Position numbers and translations under genes: made by a program
Part shown: positions 27,720 to 35,478 of the stretch, in pieces
Position numbering within the stretch: position 1 is the first letter of the stretch
Layout: each line of letters starts with the position of its first letter
The notes under the pieces: model-generated
The model's input: the letters and a program-made list of their open reading frames with translations, nothing else
Told to the model about the DNA's origin: nothing
Databases searched by the model: none
Source of the DNA: Prochlorococcus sp. AG-402-A21
GTDB taxonomy: Bacteria; Cyanobacteriota; Cyanobacteriia; PCC-6307; Cyanobiaceae
Assembly (NCBI GenBank): GCA_003279655.1
Contig: QCHI01000001.1
Location: forward strand, 124,001 to 188,000
Direction of reading: 5' to 3'
DNA: 64,000 nucleotides

Positions 27720-28124
27720 ATGAGTAAAAGCAAGCCTGAAATCACTAGACGTCAACAGCAACTGCTCAATGAGCTCAAGAAATGTACTGATGAATTGAGT
27801 GGGCAAGAACTGCATAGACAACTTCATAGTGGTGAAAAGGCAATGGGACTGACCACGGTTTATCGAAACCTGCAAGTACTAGTAAAGCAAGGTTTGATTC
27901 GTTCCAGACATCTTCCCAATGGTGAGGTTCTTTATGCGCCAGTTGAAAGAGATATTCATCATTTAACTTGCGTAAGCTGTGGAGAAACCACACGCTTGAA
28001 GGGATGTCCGGTAAACATGATGGATCTGTCGAAAAACACTTCTAAAAAATTTGAGCTTTTGTTTCATACTCTTGAGTACTTTGGTCTCTGCCAAAATTGT
28101 TCTCAGCAACTTAATGCTGGATAA
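27720..28124 (+). CDS. zur: Fur family zinc-type repressor (Zur)
   Basis: A winged-helix metal sensor of the Fur family. The visible pattern is TRRQQQLLNELKKC, SGQELHRQL, then the recognition helix MGLTTVYRNLQVLVKQG, and HHLTCVSCGETTRL. Two CXXC pairs (CVSC and CQNC) form the structural zinc site. I place the start at ATG 27720, which matches Zur N-termini. The in-frame ATG at 27684 adds 12 residues. The gene lies between znuC and znuB on the other strand, so it is most likely Zur rather than Fur or PerR. A 7-1-7 dyad in the znuA/znuC gap is a likely target. Confidence 0.85.
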   Translation: MSKSKPEITRRQQQLLNELKKCTDELSGQELHRQLHSGEKAMGLTTVYRNLQVLVKQGLIRSRHLPNGEVLYAPVERDIHHLTCVSCGETTRLKGCPVNMMDLSKNTSKKFELLFHTLEYFGLCQNCSQQLNAG

Positions 28125-28147
28125 GATTATTTGAATATGAATCAAAC

Positions 28148-28846
28148 CTATAACTTCCACCTCAAATAATTAATTGAACTTAGTTTTTCTTGAACTTCCT
28201 GAGGGCTGCCAGAAGCCAAAATAATCTTATCTAAAGCAACAACCTTGTCATAGGCATTTAAAGATGTTCCCCAGTCATGACTACTAACAAAAACCGTGAA
28301 TCCCGAATCGGCTAGCTGACGAATGATTAAGAGGAAATCTTCTTTAGCGGGAGGATCAAAGGCGGAGCAAGGTTCATCAAGAAGAAAAATTTTGGCTGGA
28401 TTCATTAATGTTTTTGCAAGTAATGCTCTTTGTTGCTGTCCACCAGACAAAGTATCCAGTCTCCTTTTTGCTAAATGAGATATTCCAACACGTTGAAGGG
28501 CAGCTTCTAATTCACAACAAGTCGATTTGGAATGATTTACTCGACCTAAAGAGACTAATCCTTCAACAGTAATTGGAAAATTCCAATTCAGCTTTCCCCT
28601 CTGAGGCATTAAAGCCACTTGAGATCGATTATTTCTCAATGGTTTTCCGTCAACAGTAATTTCTCCTTGATCTGGAGTGCTACTCCCTTGCAGCAAGCTT
28701 AATAATGTTGACTTACCAGCGCCATTCGGACCAACAAGAGCAGTCAAAGTACCTGGCTCAAGCTTAAGAGAAACTTTACTTAAAGCAGGCTTGATATTAC
28801 TGGAATAGGAATATGTCACATTTTCAGCAATCAAACTAGACATCAA
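28148..28846 (-). CDS. znuC: Zinc ABC transporter ATP-binding protein (ZnuC type)
   Basis: A 232-residue ABC ATPase with Walker A GPNGAGKST (around residue 38), the signature LSGGQQQRALLAKTL, Walker B IFLLDEPCSAFD, and the H-loop SSHDW. It energises Zn2+ import through ZnuB. It diverges from znuA across 88 bp that contain the probable Zur site. It is convergent with zur, 23 bp apart. The 'metal ABC' assignment rests on family features plus the znuA/znuB context. Confidence 0.9.
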   Translation of the reverse strand: MMSSLIAENVTYSYSSNIKPALSKVSLKLEPGTLTALVGPNGAGKSTLLSLLQGSSTPDQGEITVDGKPLRNNRSQVALMPQRGKLNWNFPITVEGLVSLGRVNHSKSTCCELEAALQRVGISHLAKRRLDTLSGGQQQRALLAKTLMNPAKIFLLDEPCSAFDPPAKEDFLLIIRQLADSGFTVFVSSHDWGTSLNAYDKVVALDKIILASGSPQEVQEKLSSINYLRWKL

Positions 28847-28896
28847 TCAAAGGATTTGCTGACAAGAAACATAATATACTTGCCAATCTTAAATGG

Positions 28897-28911
28897 AAAT
28901 GATTATCGTTT
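28897..28911. promoter_or_regulatory. Probable Zur operator between znuA and znuC
   Basis: The sequence aaatgat-t-atcgttt is a 7-1-7 dyad with a single mismatch, the form known for Fur/Zur sites. It sits in the 88-bp divergent gap, 23 bp before znuA and about 50 bp before znuC, and could repress both genes when zinc is sufficient. Confidence 0.6.
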
Positions 28912-28934
28912 TGGATACGTTAATTTCTGATTAA

Positions 28935-30452
28935 ATGTCGAAATTGTTCAATCAACGCATCAAGAGCAAATCAATATTTAATAAAACAGTCCTTCAGAAC
29001 TCTTTTCTTGCTGGAGCATTTTTATTTTCGGGAATTCATCAGAGCGCACAGGCAAATTCAAAATCAATTGTTGCTGTAGAGCCATTAGTCTGTGATGTCG
29101 TTTCTGCAATTGCACCACCCTCTACGCCCGTAACCTGCTTAATTGACAGAAAACAAGATGTTCATGATGTCAAGATCACTCCAAGGCAAGCTCAAACACT
29201 AAAAAGTGCGAATCAAGTATTTACGCTTGGTTCAGAGATGACCCCTGCAATTAAAAAATGGTTAGATAATCCCTTAACTGTTGTCGTTGGTGTAAGTGCA
29301 ATAGAAATAGACGATCATCATGACGACCACGATGATCATTCAGCTGCTAAGGATGATGACCACGATGATCATTCAGCTGCTAATCATGACGATCATGATG
29401 ACCACGATGATCATGGTGATAGCCATGGAGAAGGAGCTTTTGAATGGGCTGGCGTTTTTGATCTTTCAGCAGGAACATACAAATGGTCTTTTGCCAAAGT
29501 CGATGGAGACTATGCTGATCCTGCAATGAAAATGGTTATTCTCAACTCTGGTGATATTGAAGCATCAGAAGAGCTTGCTAAAGAATTATTAGGATCTAAG
29601 AATTCAGAAACCAAACGCAATAATGACAAACTTATTGCGCAGGAAAAAGCATATTTTCTTTCATTTAATGAGAAGAAAGATACCACAACATTTACTGTAG
29701 AAATCAAAAAAGCTGGTAAATATGCATTCTTTACTGAGCATATGCCTTTTGAATTTGAAGCCGACGAACATTTCTTTAAGGATGTTTCAGGCGACGATGT
29801 TGAACCGATTGCTCAAGTTCCAGATGAAGGCGATCATCATCATCACCATGACCATGGTGGGCTAGATCCTCATATCTGGCATGACCCTCATAACATCATC
29901 AAGATGGGAAATGTCATTTCTAAAAATATCAATAAGAAAATTTCCTTCTTTGATAGAGAAATGAAAAAAGTTTTAAAAGAAAGAACTCAAGCCGTTAATT
30001 CTATTTTGGAAGATCTAGACTCATGGACTCAAAAACAAGTTGCCACAATTCCTACTGATCGAAGGACAATCGTTTCTAAGCACAAAGCGATGGAATATTA
30101 CGGAGATGCATTTGGCTTGAAGACTTTAAGTCTATTAGATTTCCTTGGTGATTCTTCCAGCCTTAGACCAGAGACTATTTCAACGGTAATAGCTGAGCTC
30201 AAAGAAGAAAACGTGAACGTATTATTCGCTGAGCAAAAGCCTCCTTCCAAGCTATTGAAAAACTTGAGCAGACAAACTTCCACCCCTATTGCAAGAAATC
30301 AAATCTTTGTTGATGGTTTAATGCTAGACGGGAATACTGTTTCAGTAGCAGTTCACAACACATGTACAATTGTTGATTCGCTTGGTGGAGAATGTGATGA
30401 AAAAGAGGGTGAGAAACTCGAGAATGAATGGAATTCCTTAACTAATCCTTAA
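28935..30452 (+). CDS. znuA: Zinc-binding periplasmic protein ZnuA with large inserted domain
   Basis: A solute-binding protein that delivers Zn2+ to ZnuBC. A signal peptide ends near SAQA-N (about residue 41). The N-terminal lobe (SIVAVEPLVCDVVSAI, DVHDVKITPRQA) is followed by an Asp/His-rich stretch (about 125-165). Next is an extra domain (about 168-295, starting FEWAGVFDLSAGTYKWSF), then a second His patch (DHHHHHDHGG). The usual metal-site motif LDPHIWHDPHNI and the C-terminal lobe complete the protein. At 505 residues it is far longer than the usual 300. The inserted domain recurs in the COG0523 protein at 30836. The His loop carries a 33-bp tandem DNA repeat. Confidence 0.92.
   Translation: MSKLFNQRIKSKSIFNKTVLQNSFLAGAFLFSGIHQSAQANSKSIVAVEPLVCDVVSAIAPPSTPVTCLIDRKQDVHDVKITPRQAQTLKSANQVFTLGSEMTPAIKKWLDNPLTVVVGVSAIEIDDHHDDHDDHSAAKDDDHDDHSAANHDDHDDHDDHGDSHGEGAFEWAGVFDLSAGTYKWSFAKVDGDYADPAMKMVILNSGDIEASEELAKELLGSKNSETKRNNDKLIAQEKAYFLSFNEKKDTTTFTVEIKKAGKYAFFTEHMPFEFEADEHFFKDVSGDDVEPIAQVPDEGDHHHHHDHGGLDPHIWHDPHNIIKMGNVISKNINKKISFFDREMKKVLKERTQAVNSILEDLDSWTQKQVATIPTDRRTIVSKHKAMEYYGDAFGLKTLSLLDFLGDSSSLRPETISTVIAELKEENVNVLFAEQKPPSKLLKNLSRQTSTPIARNQIFVDGLMLDGNTVSVAVHNTCTIVDSLGGECDEKEGEKLENEWNSLTNP
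29325..29383 (+). repeat. znuA: 33-bp tandem repeat in the znuA His/Asp loop
   Basis: The 26-base unit starting gaccacgatgatcattcagc is present identically at 29325-29350 and 29358-29383, a 33-bp (11-codon) period. It encodes repeated DHDDHSAA. A third, diverged copy begins about 29400. Such repeats expand and contract easily and may tune zinc buffering. Confidence 0.8.
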
Positions 30453-30460
30453 TCCTGCAA

Positions 30461-30505
30461 GTTTAAATAATGTCTACTTTTATAAAAGATAGACATTATT
30501 TAAAC
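30461..30505. terminator. Long hairpin after znuA (terminator or mRNA stabiliser)
   Basis: A perfect 16-bp inverted repeat (30461-30476 with 30490-30505) has a 13-base loop that itself can pair (cttt/aaag). It starts 8 bp after the znuA stop and ends just before the next ATG at 30509. It lacks a GC-rich stem and a long T-run, so it may attenuate or protect the transcript rather than end it. Confidence 0.6.
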
Positions 30506-30508
30506 TAA

Positions 30509-30826
30509 ATGTTTCCAACCAAAGGGTTTAACGCTTACAAACAACATTGGGAAGATCAGGCAAGTTTTATGGATAAACCACCATGGAATAAAGAAAAGAT
30601 CTTAAAACTGACTATATCAGCTGATTTCGATGAAAATCTAAAAGAACTTCAATTTTCAAATCATTCGCTTAAGAAAGAACATGGAAAATATACACTTAGA
30701 TTAAAAGTTCCCTACAATTATTATGATCTTGATGATTTTGAATCAAAGTCACTAGCGTTATTGGGTATACAAGAGAATTGGCTAACTGATATTTCTCTTG
30801 ACAACTCGCATTGTTCAAATCGTTAA
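30509..30826 (+). CDS. Hypothetical protein in zinc operon
   Basis: A 105-residue soluble protein, MFPTKGFNAYKQHWEDQ to the end, with mixed charged composition and no signal peptide or membrane segment. It has a Tyr-rich segment (VPYNYYDLDDFES). I do not recognise the family. It lies between znuA and the COG0523 GTPase gene (9 bp before the latter), so it is probably expressed with them. Confidence 0.6.
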   Translation: MFPTKGFNAYKQHWEDQASFMDKPPWNKEKILKLTISADFDENLKELQFSNHSLKKEHGKYTLRLKVPYNYYDLDDFESKSLALLGIQENWLTDISLDNSHCSNR

Positions 30827-30835
30827 TTAAAGAAA

Positions 30836-32218
30836 ATGGGTACCAAGCAAAAAGTTCCGGTGACAATACTGACTGGTTTCCTAGGGTCTGGCAAAACGAC
30901 TCTACTTAATCGAATTCTAAGCGAAGAGCACGGAAAAAAAATAGCTGTTATTGAGAATGAATATGGTGAAGTTGGTATTGATCAAGGATTAGTAATCAAT
31001 GCTGATGAAGAGGTCTTCGAGATGTCGAACGGTTGCATCTGCTGCACCGTACGTGGAGATTTAATTCGTGTACTAGGAAACCTCATGAAGAGACGAGACA
31101 AATTCGACTATGTATTAGTTGAAACTACTGGCCTTGCTGATCCTGGCCCTGTCGCTCAAACATTTTTCATGGACGATGAAATCCGTGATGAGTTTTCACT
31201 CGATGGCATTGTCACACTTGTGGATGCAGCTCACATAGAACAACAACTTGGTCGAAGTGATGAAAGTTCGGAGCAAGTTGCCTTTGCTGACGTCCTTGTT
31301 CTAAATAAAACTGATCTAGTTTCAGATGAATCACTCGACAACTTAGAGTCACGGCTACGTGATATGAATCGTATGGCTCGTGTAATACGCAGTAAACAAG
31401 CAGACGTCTCAATTGATACTGTGCTAAATCTAAGTGCTTTTGATTTAGACCAAGTACTTCAGCGTCGTCCAACTTTTCTTGAACCAGAATATCCATTTGA
31501 GTGGACAGGTGTGTTTTCACTTGAAGAGGGTCGCTATGAACTTACGCTCGAAGAAGGTCCTGACCCCACAATGTCTCTCGTCCTGTTATTAGATCAAGGT
31601 AAAGACGAGACAGCGCTTAATACAGGTGCTGAATCATGCGTGAGACTCTACGCAGAACAAGAACAACTTATGAGTCCAGGGGATATAGTTCCAGTCGGCA
31701 AGCATGTGAGCCTTCAACTTCAATCCGAAGGGACTAAGTCCTTCTTCATAGATGTTGATAAGGCAAGGGATATAGGTCTATTCACTCAACATACGGCCGA
31801 AGAATTTAATATGAAATTAACGAAAGTAACTACTCCTTCTACAGACGAGATAGATAATGATCAGAACATCTCTACAATTTATCCAATAGCTGAGCGAACT
31901 TGGGTTGCCGAGCACGAGCACGACGATGCAGTGGGTTCATTTGCTATCGAGCGAGTAGGCGATGTAGATCCTGAAAAACTCAATAGGTGGTTAAGTCGAT
32001 TGCTATCAGAAAAAGGGGTGGATATCTTTCGCACAAAAGGGTTTATTAGTTATGCGGGAGAATCTAGGCGAATAGTTTTTCAAGGTGTACACATGCTCTT
32101 CACAGCTCAACCAGATAAAGAATGGGGCAATGAACCTCGGCGCAATCAACTCGTCTTTATCGGTAGAAATCTTGATGAAGCAGAAATGAGCAGTGAGTTT
32201 GATAAATGTCTGGTATAG
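30836..32218 (+). CDS. COG0523/CobW family GTPase with inserted domain (probable zinc metallochaperone)
   Basis: A G3E GTPase of the COG0523 class. Walker A is GFLGSGKTTLLNRIL (residue about 12), with ENEYGEVGID, the metal-binding CXCC motif (GCICCTV, about residue 62) and NKTDLV. The classic fold ends near residue 215. About residues 218-335 are an extra domain beginning FEWTGVFSLEEGRYELTL, similar to the insert in ZnuA. The CobW C-terminal domain follows (WVAEHEHDDAVGSFAIER to the end). Family members deliver metals, with zinc favoured in znu contexts. The total of 460 residues is long for the family. The end overlaps the WD40 gene by 13 bp. Confidence 0.88.
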   Translation: MGTKQKVPVTILTGFLGSGKTTLLNRILSEEHGKKIAVIENEYGEVGIDQGLVINADEEVFEMSNGCICCTVRGDLIRVLGNLMKRRDKFDYVLVETTGLADPGPVAQTFFMDDEIRDEFSLDGIVTLVDAAHIEQQLGRSDESSEQVAFADVLVLNKTDLVSDESLDNLESRLRDMNRMARVIRSKQADVSIDTVLNLSAFDLDQVLQRRPTFLEPEYPFEWTGVFSLEEGRYELTLEEGPDPTMSLVLLLDQGKDETALNTGAESCVRLYAEQEQLMSPGDIVPVGKHVSLQLQSEGTKSFFIDVDKARDIGLFTQHTAEEFNMKLTKVTTPSTDEIDNDQNISTIYPIAERTWVAEHEHDDAVGSFAIERVGDVDPEKLNRWLSRLLSEKGVDIFRTKGFISYAGESRRIVFQGVHMLFTAQPDKEWGNEPRRNQLVFIGRNLDEAEMSSEFDKCLV

Positions 32219-33279
32219 AAGCATTTAGTCCCAAGGGAATGCTTCACGAAGGTTGGTCTGCTCAAGCTGACGACTACGCGATTGTCTGCGGCTGGGCACT
32301 ACAAGGTAAAACTTTTTTAGTAGGTGATGTCGTTGGTGGGCTTTACGCATTTAAGGGGAAATCTGGAAAGCTCATTTGGCAAGCAAAAGATATACATAAA
32401 GGTGGCTTACTAGCAATGTCTATTCATCCAGATGGAAATACTTTTGCAACTGCTGGCCAGGATGGACAGGTGCATATATGGGAAAGCCAAGAGGGTAAGT
32501 CAATTAAAACCTTGAAACTTGGGAAAGGATGGGTTGAGCACATCAAGTGGTCCCCAGACGGAAAATTTTTAGCTGTAGTTTTTACTAAATACGTTTATGT
32601 TTTTGATGATAAAGGTCAAGAACATTGGCGATCAGAAGAGCATCCCAGCACTATCAGCGCGATTTCTTGGTCTAATTCAAATGAATTAGCAACAGCATGC
32701 TATGGCCAAGTCACTTTTTTTGATGTAGTAAGCGACAAGATCAATCAAAAGTTGGAATGGCGAGGCTCACTGGTATCTATGGTGCTTAGTCCAGATGGAG
32801 ATATAGTGGCATGCGGTAGTCAAGATAATTCTGTTCATTTCTGGCGTCGTTCAACTGATCAAGATTCAGAGATGACAGGCTACCCAGGTAAACCAAGCCA
32901 CCTAGCTTTTGATCAAACCGGCACAGTCCTTGCTACTGGTGGTAGTGATCGAGTGACGGTTTGGAGTTTTCAAGGCGATGGTCCTGAGGGCACTGTGCCA
33001 GGAGAGTTAATGCTCCATACGGAACCCATTTCATGCCTTGCTTTCTCACATAGCGGGATGCTTTTAGCTTCTGGCGCGCGCGATGGTTCAGTTTTTTCCT
33101 GGTTTCTCCAAAATAATGGTCAGGGGGATCCAGTTGGTGGTGCATTTGCAGGTGACCTTGTAAGCCAAATCGCGTGGCATCCTGATGACACTGCCTTGGC
33201 TGCAATAAATGCAAACGGAGGAATTAAAGTTTGGGAGTTTAAGGTTCGGACAAAAACGGCAACTCAAGGATTCGAATAA
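32206..33279 (+). CDS. WD40 repeat protein
   Basis: A 357-residue beta-propeller of about seven WD-type blades. Characteristic pieces are LAMSIHPDGNTFATAGQDGQ, VHIWESQEGKS, HIKWSPDGKFLAV, MVLSPDGDIVACGSQDNS, LAFSHSGMLLASGARDGS and IAWHPDDTALAAINANGG. No signal peptide is seen, so it is cytoplasmic. It overlaps the COG0523 gene by 13 bp and is probably translated with it, which suggests a scaffold or partner for that GTPase. Its molecular role is unknown. Confidence 0.85.
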   Translation: MSGIEAFSPKGMLHEGWSAQADDYAIVCGWALQGKTFLVGDVVGGLYAFKGKSGKLIWQAKDIHKGGLLAMSIHPDGNTFATAGQDGQVHIWESQEGKSIKTLKLGKGWVEHIKWSPDGKFLAVVFTKYVYVFDDKGQEHWRSEEHPSTISAISWSNSNELATACYGQVTFFDVVSDKINQKLEWRGSLVSMVLSPDGDIVACGSQDNSVHFWRRSTDQDSEMTGYPGKPSHLAFDQTGTVLATGGSDRVTVWSFQGDGPEGTVPGELMLHTEPISCLAFSHSGMLLASGARDGSVFSWFLQNNGQGDPVGGAFAGDLVSQIAWHPDDTALAAINANGGIKVWEFKVRTKTATQGFE

Positions 33280-33425
33280 GGTCAAAATTTCTTTTTTCCA
33301 ATAGATTTTCAAGAGCAGCTCTATTGCTATTGGCTAGAAAATTAAAAATTCAACAAGAGTAGTTTTTACTGATGTATAAATATTCCACATAACTTATATA
33401 TGGTTATATTCCACCAGAGGACTCA

Positions 33426-33569
33426 ATGAAAAAAACAATTCTTTGGCTTCAAGAATTACTCATTTCAATGGGAGATGCTCTATTTCATCCTTATCAAGAG
33501 AACTCACCTCCAAGTTTTGAGGCACAGCCTTTCAGAGATGACCCGTATAAGAACAGAGGAATTGCATAG
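33426..33569 (+). CDS. Small hypothetical protein (47 aa)
   Basis: Reads MKKTILWLQELLISMGDALF, then HPYQENSPPSFEAQPFRDDP and YKNRGIA. It is an amphipathic N-terminal helix followed by a polar tail. The ATG is preceded by agagga at a suitable distance, and a terminator follows 27 bp after the stop. This makes it a credible small gene although its function is unknown. Confidence 0.6.
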   Translation: MKKTILWLQELLISMGDALFHPYQENSPPSFEAQPFRDDPYKNRGIA

Positions 33570-33596
33570 ATTAAGGTCAAAATTGTTTTAAATTTC

Positions 33597-33625
33597 AAAG
33601 AGGGGTTCAAATGGGCCTCTTTTTT
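33597..33625 (+). terminator. Intrinsic terminator after the 47-aa gene
   Basis: The stem aaagagg (33597-33603) pairs with cctcttt (33616-33622), continuing into a T-run, with a 12-base loop. It is well placed after the small gene at 33426. Confidence 0.8.
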
Positions 33626-33678
33626 ATTATCTATTTACGAGAAGAAAAAATAACGACCGAACCATAAAGAATTAGACA

Positions 33679-33852
33679 ATGTGCTTTAATATCCTCATGA
33701 ATACAAAGATCAAGAAGAAGTTAAGCACTAGCAATCCTGGCGTTAACTTAAAAAAAACCGAGAATAAACAACCTACTTGGCATTTTGAAGTAGAAGGTAG
33801 CGGTCAAAGAAAGAGATATTTAAGATCTCTTAAAGACAAGGCTGTAGCTTAA
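33679..33852 (+). CDS. Small basic hypothetical protein (57 aa)
   Basis: Reads MCFNILMNTKIKKKLSTS and ends RKRYLRSLKDKAVA. A second ATG at 33697 (MNTKIKKK) is a possible start. It is Lys/Arg rich with a WHFEVEGSG segment and no recognisable family. Support is only an open frame with reasonable composition, so it is uncertain. Confidence 0.4.
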   Translation: MCFNILMNTKIKKKLSTSNPGVNLKKTENKQPTWHFEVEGSGQRKRYLRSLKDKAVA

Positions 33853-34003
33853 TTTATAGACTTTAATTAAAACAACTTCATCAGAATTAAGCATCAGCCC
33901 TAGCTAACCAAGAGAAGGCAAAAGTCCATCTAGGATTTTTATTGAAATGGTCCTTTCAAGCGATTTAAAGTATGCAGAGATCAAGAAACCTTAAAAAAAT
34001 TCT

Positions 34004-34633
34004 ATGAATTTAATAGCTAGTTATAGAAATAAAGGTTTTGAATCTGTTGCAGATGGTGTGATGTCATTTTTCGATCGTCGCACAGACTTGCATCGTAATG
34101 GAATCGCCTTCAGTGATGGGGCAAATAATGATTCAGACCCTGCAAAAATTTCTACTGATATCAGCCTTGTAGCAATAGATCGAACTGATCCAGAATCATT
34201 TGCTTTGTCTGAAGTAATAGTAAGAGGAGTCAATGCTGGTCTTAAAAAATACCTTCAAGAGCGCCCACTTTTTAGCGAATGTGCTCCTGAACAATCCCTC
34301 TTTGTTAATCCCATTTTCAACCTACAACGTTATGCTCCTGGGGAAGGTTTTAAGAAATGGCACTGTGACTGGACTGTTAGCAAAGAAGCGACCGAACCAG
34401 TTCACAGAGTCTTAGCTTGGATTCTGTATTGCAATGATGTCGATTCAGGAGGAACAGAATTTCACTGGCAGGAATATCATGAGACAGCGGAACGAGGAAA
34501 ACTAGTTATTTTTCCCGCTGGTCTTACACATATTCATAGAGGTCGAGTTAATAAGACTCATCCAAAAACAATTGCCACCGGATGGATCAATGCAGGTTCA
34601 AGAAATTCATACATTTCTAGACTGGCTCGATAG
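34004..34633 (+). CDS. 2-oxoglutarate/Fe(II)-dependent oxygenase family protein
   Basis: A 209-residue protein with a prolyl-4-hydroxylase-like core. H120-x-D122 (KKWHCDW) is the first part of the iron facial triad. GGTEFHWQ, KLVIFPAGLTHIHRG (distal His, H176 or H178) and the following K/R give the iron and 2-oxoglutarate sites. Length and motifs fit the family, but the substrate is unknown. It stands alone on the + strand among tiny genes. Confidence 0.78.
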   Translation: MNLIASYRNKGFESVADGVMSFFDRRTDLHRNGIAFSDGANNDSDPAKISTDISLVAIDRTDPESFALSEVIVRGVNAGLKKYLQERPLFSECAPEQSLFVNPIFNLQRYAPGEGFKKWHCDWTVSKEATEPVHRVLAWILYCNDVDSGGTEFHWQEYHETAERGKLVIFPAGLTHIHRGRVNKTHPKTIATGWINAGSRNSYISRLAR

Positions 34634-34864
34634 TTAATTACTTATTCTATTCATTTAATAAGATCTCTCATTAGGAATATTCAATCTAATTCTCTCTAAA
34701 TTCTTTAATGACTCAGGAGTCAGATCTAGATTGATAATAATTCTTTAAGAAACATCAACAGATTGAGAATGTATTGTGTAATATTTACTCACGTTCAGCT
34801 CTACTAGAGTCGCAGTTAGATTCAAGCCATGGAACGGGGACTTGAACAATGTCATCTTATTTTA

Positions 34865-35005
34865 ATGGCTGAACTTACTTACAGAGGACTTAAGTACACT
34901 CAAACTAAATCTGCTAAGGGCTCACAAGAGGTGCACTTGCAATATTGTGGTCATGAAATTATGAGCAAGAGAATTCATGAAGCCATGAAAGCAGAAATGG
35001 GTTAA
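34865..35005 (+). CDS. DUF4278-like small protein (46 aa)
   Basis: Reads MAELTYRGLKYTQTKSAKGS and ends HEIMSKRIHEAMKAEMG. The LTYRG-x-Y motif at the N-terminus marks the cyanobacterial DUF4278 family. Family function is unknown. It has its own upstream region of about 230 bp without any other recognisable feature apart from a tgactc/gagtca dyad near 34710. Confidence 0.6.
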   Translation: MAELTYRGLKYTQTKSAKGSQEVHLQYCGHEIMSKRIHEAMKAEMG

Positions 35006-35173
35006 AATTACATCAAAAAAATTTTATTTACTCTAGTTATATATAATTTTAAATTATATATTTTTACCTTATTATTGTTAGAATACATAATAAAGTAGTT
35101 TTCAAAATACTGAATCAATAACTACAGATTTAATTTAATTATTATATTAAAAGTAACTTCTTTAAAGTTCAAC

Positions 35174-35383
35174 ATGCAATACGAGCCAGGGACAATAGAT
35201 TGCCATGTCTTCTTAGAATGCAAAGAACAAATAGAAAAAATGCTACTTAGATTATACAAAATAGAAAATACTGAGCATATTTGTGATCAACTTCAATCTG
35301 TTCATCAACAAATAGAAGGTATGCACGAGTTAAAAAAAATTAAACGAAAAAAGATTATTTCTAATGAGACCTTAAGTAAATAA
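35174..35383 (+). CDS. Small hypothetical protein (69 aa)
   Basis: Begins MQYEPGTIDCHVFLECKEQI and continues as mostly helix-forming sequence with a Lys-rich end (LKKIKRKKIIS). The composition could fit a short coiled-coil protein. No family is recognised. Preceded by a very AT-rich stretch. Confidence 0.5.
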   Translation: MQYEPGTIDCHVFLECKEQIEKMLLRLYKIENTEHICDQLQSVHQQIEGMHELKKIKRKKIISNETLSK

Positions 35384-35478
35384 AATCAAAAATTACTCTA
35401 ATTATTGATAGATTTTTATTTTTGTATCAATTAAGTCTTAACTTATTCAACTAAATTACCTATAACTGTTTTATCAGA

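Larger units (their letters stand above)
33280..34003. other. Stretch with only two very small genes
   Basis: Between the WD40 gene and the 2OG oxygenase I see only the small frames at 33426 and 33679, the terminator at 33597 and an inverted repeat ccaatag/ctattgg (33298-33304 with 33327-33333) after the WD40 stop. That repeat is not followed by a T-run, so it is a weak terminator candidate. The remainder is AT-rich and featureless. Confidence 0.4.

Noticed and set aside
34795-34860. A T-loop-like sequence (gttcaagtcccc on the minus strand)
   Set aside because: No cloverleaf could be built; the stems around it do not pair, so it is not a tRNA.
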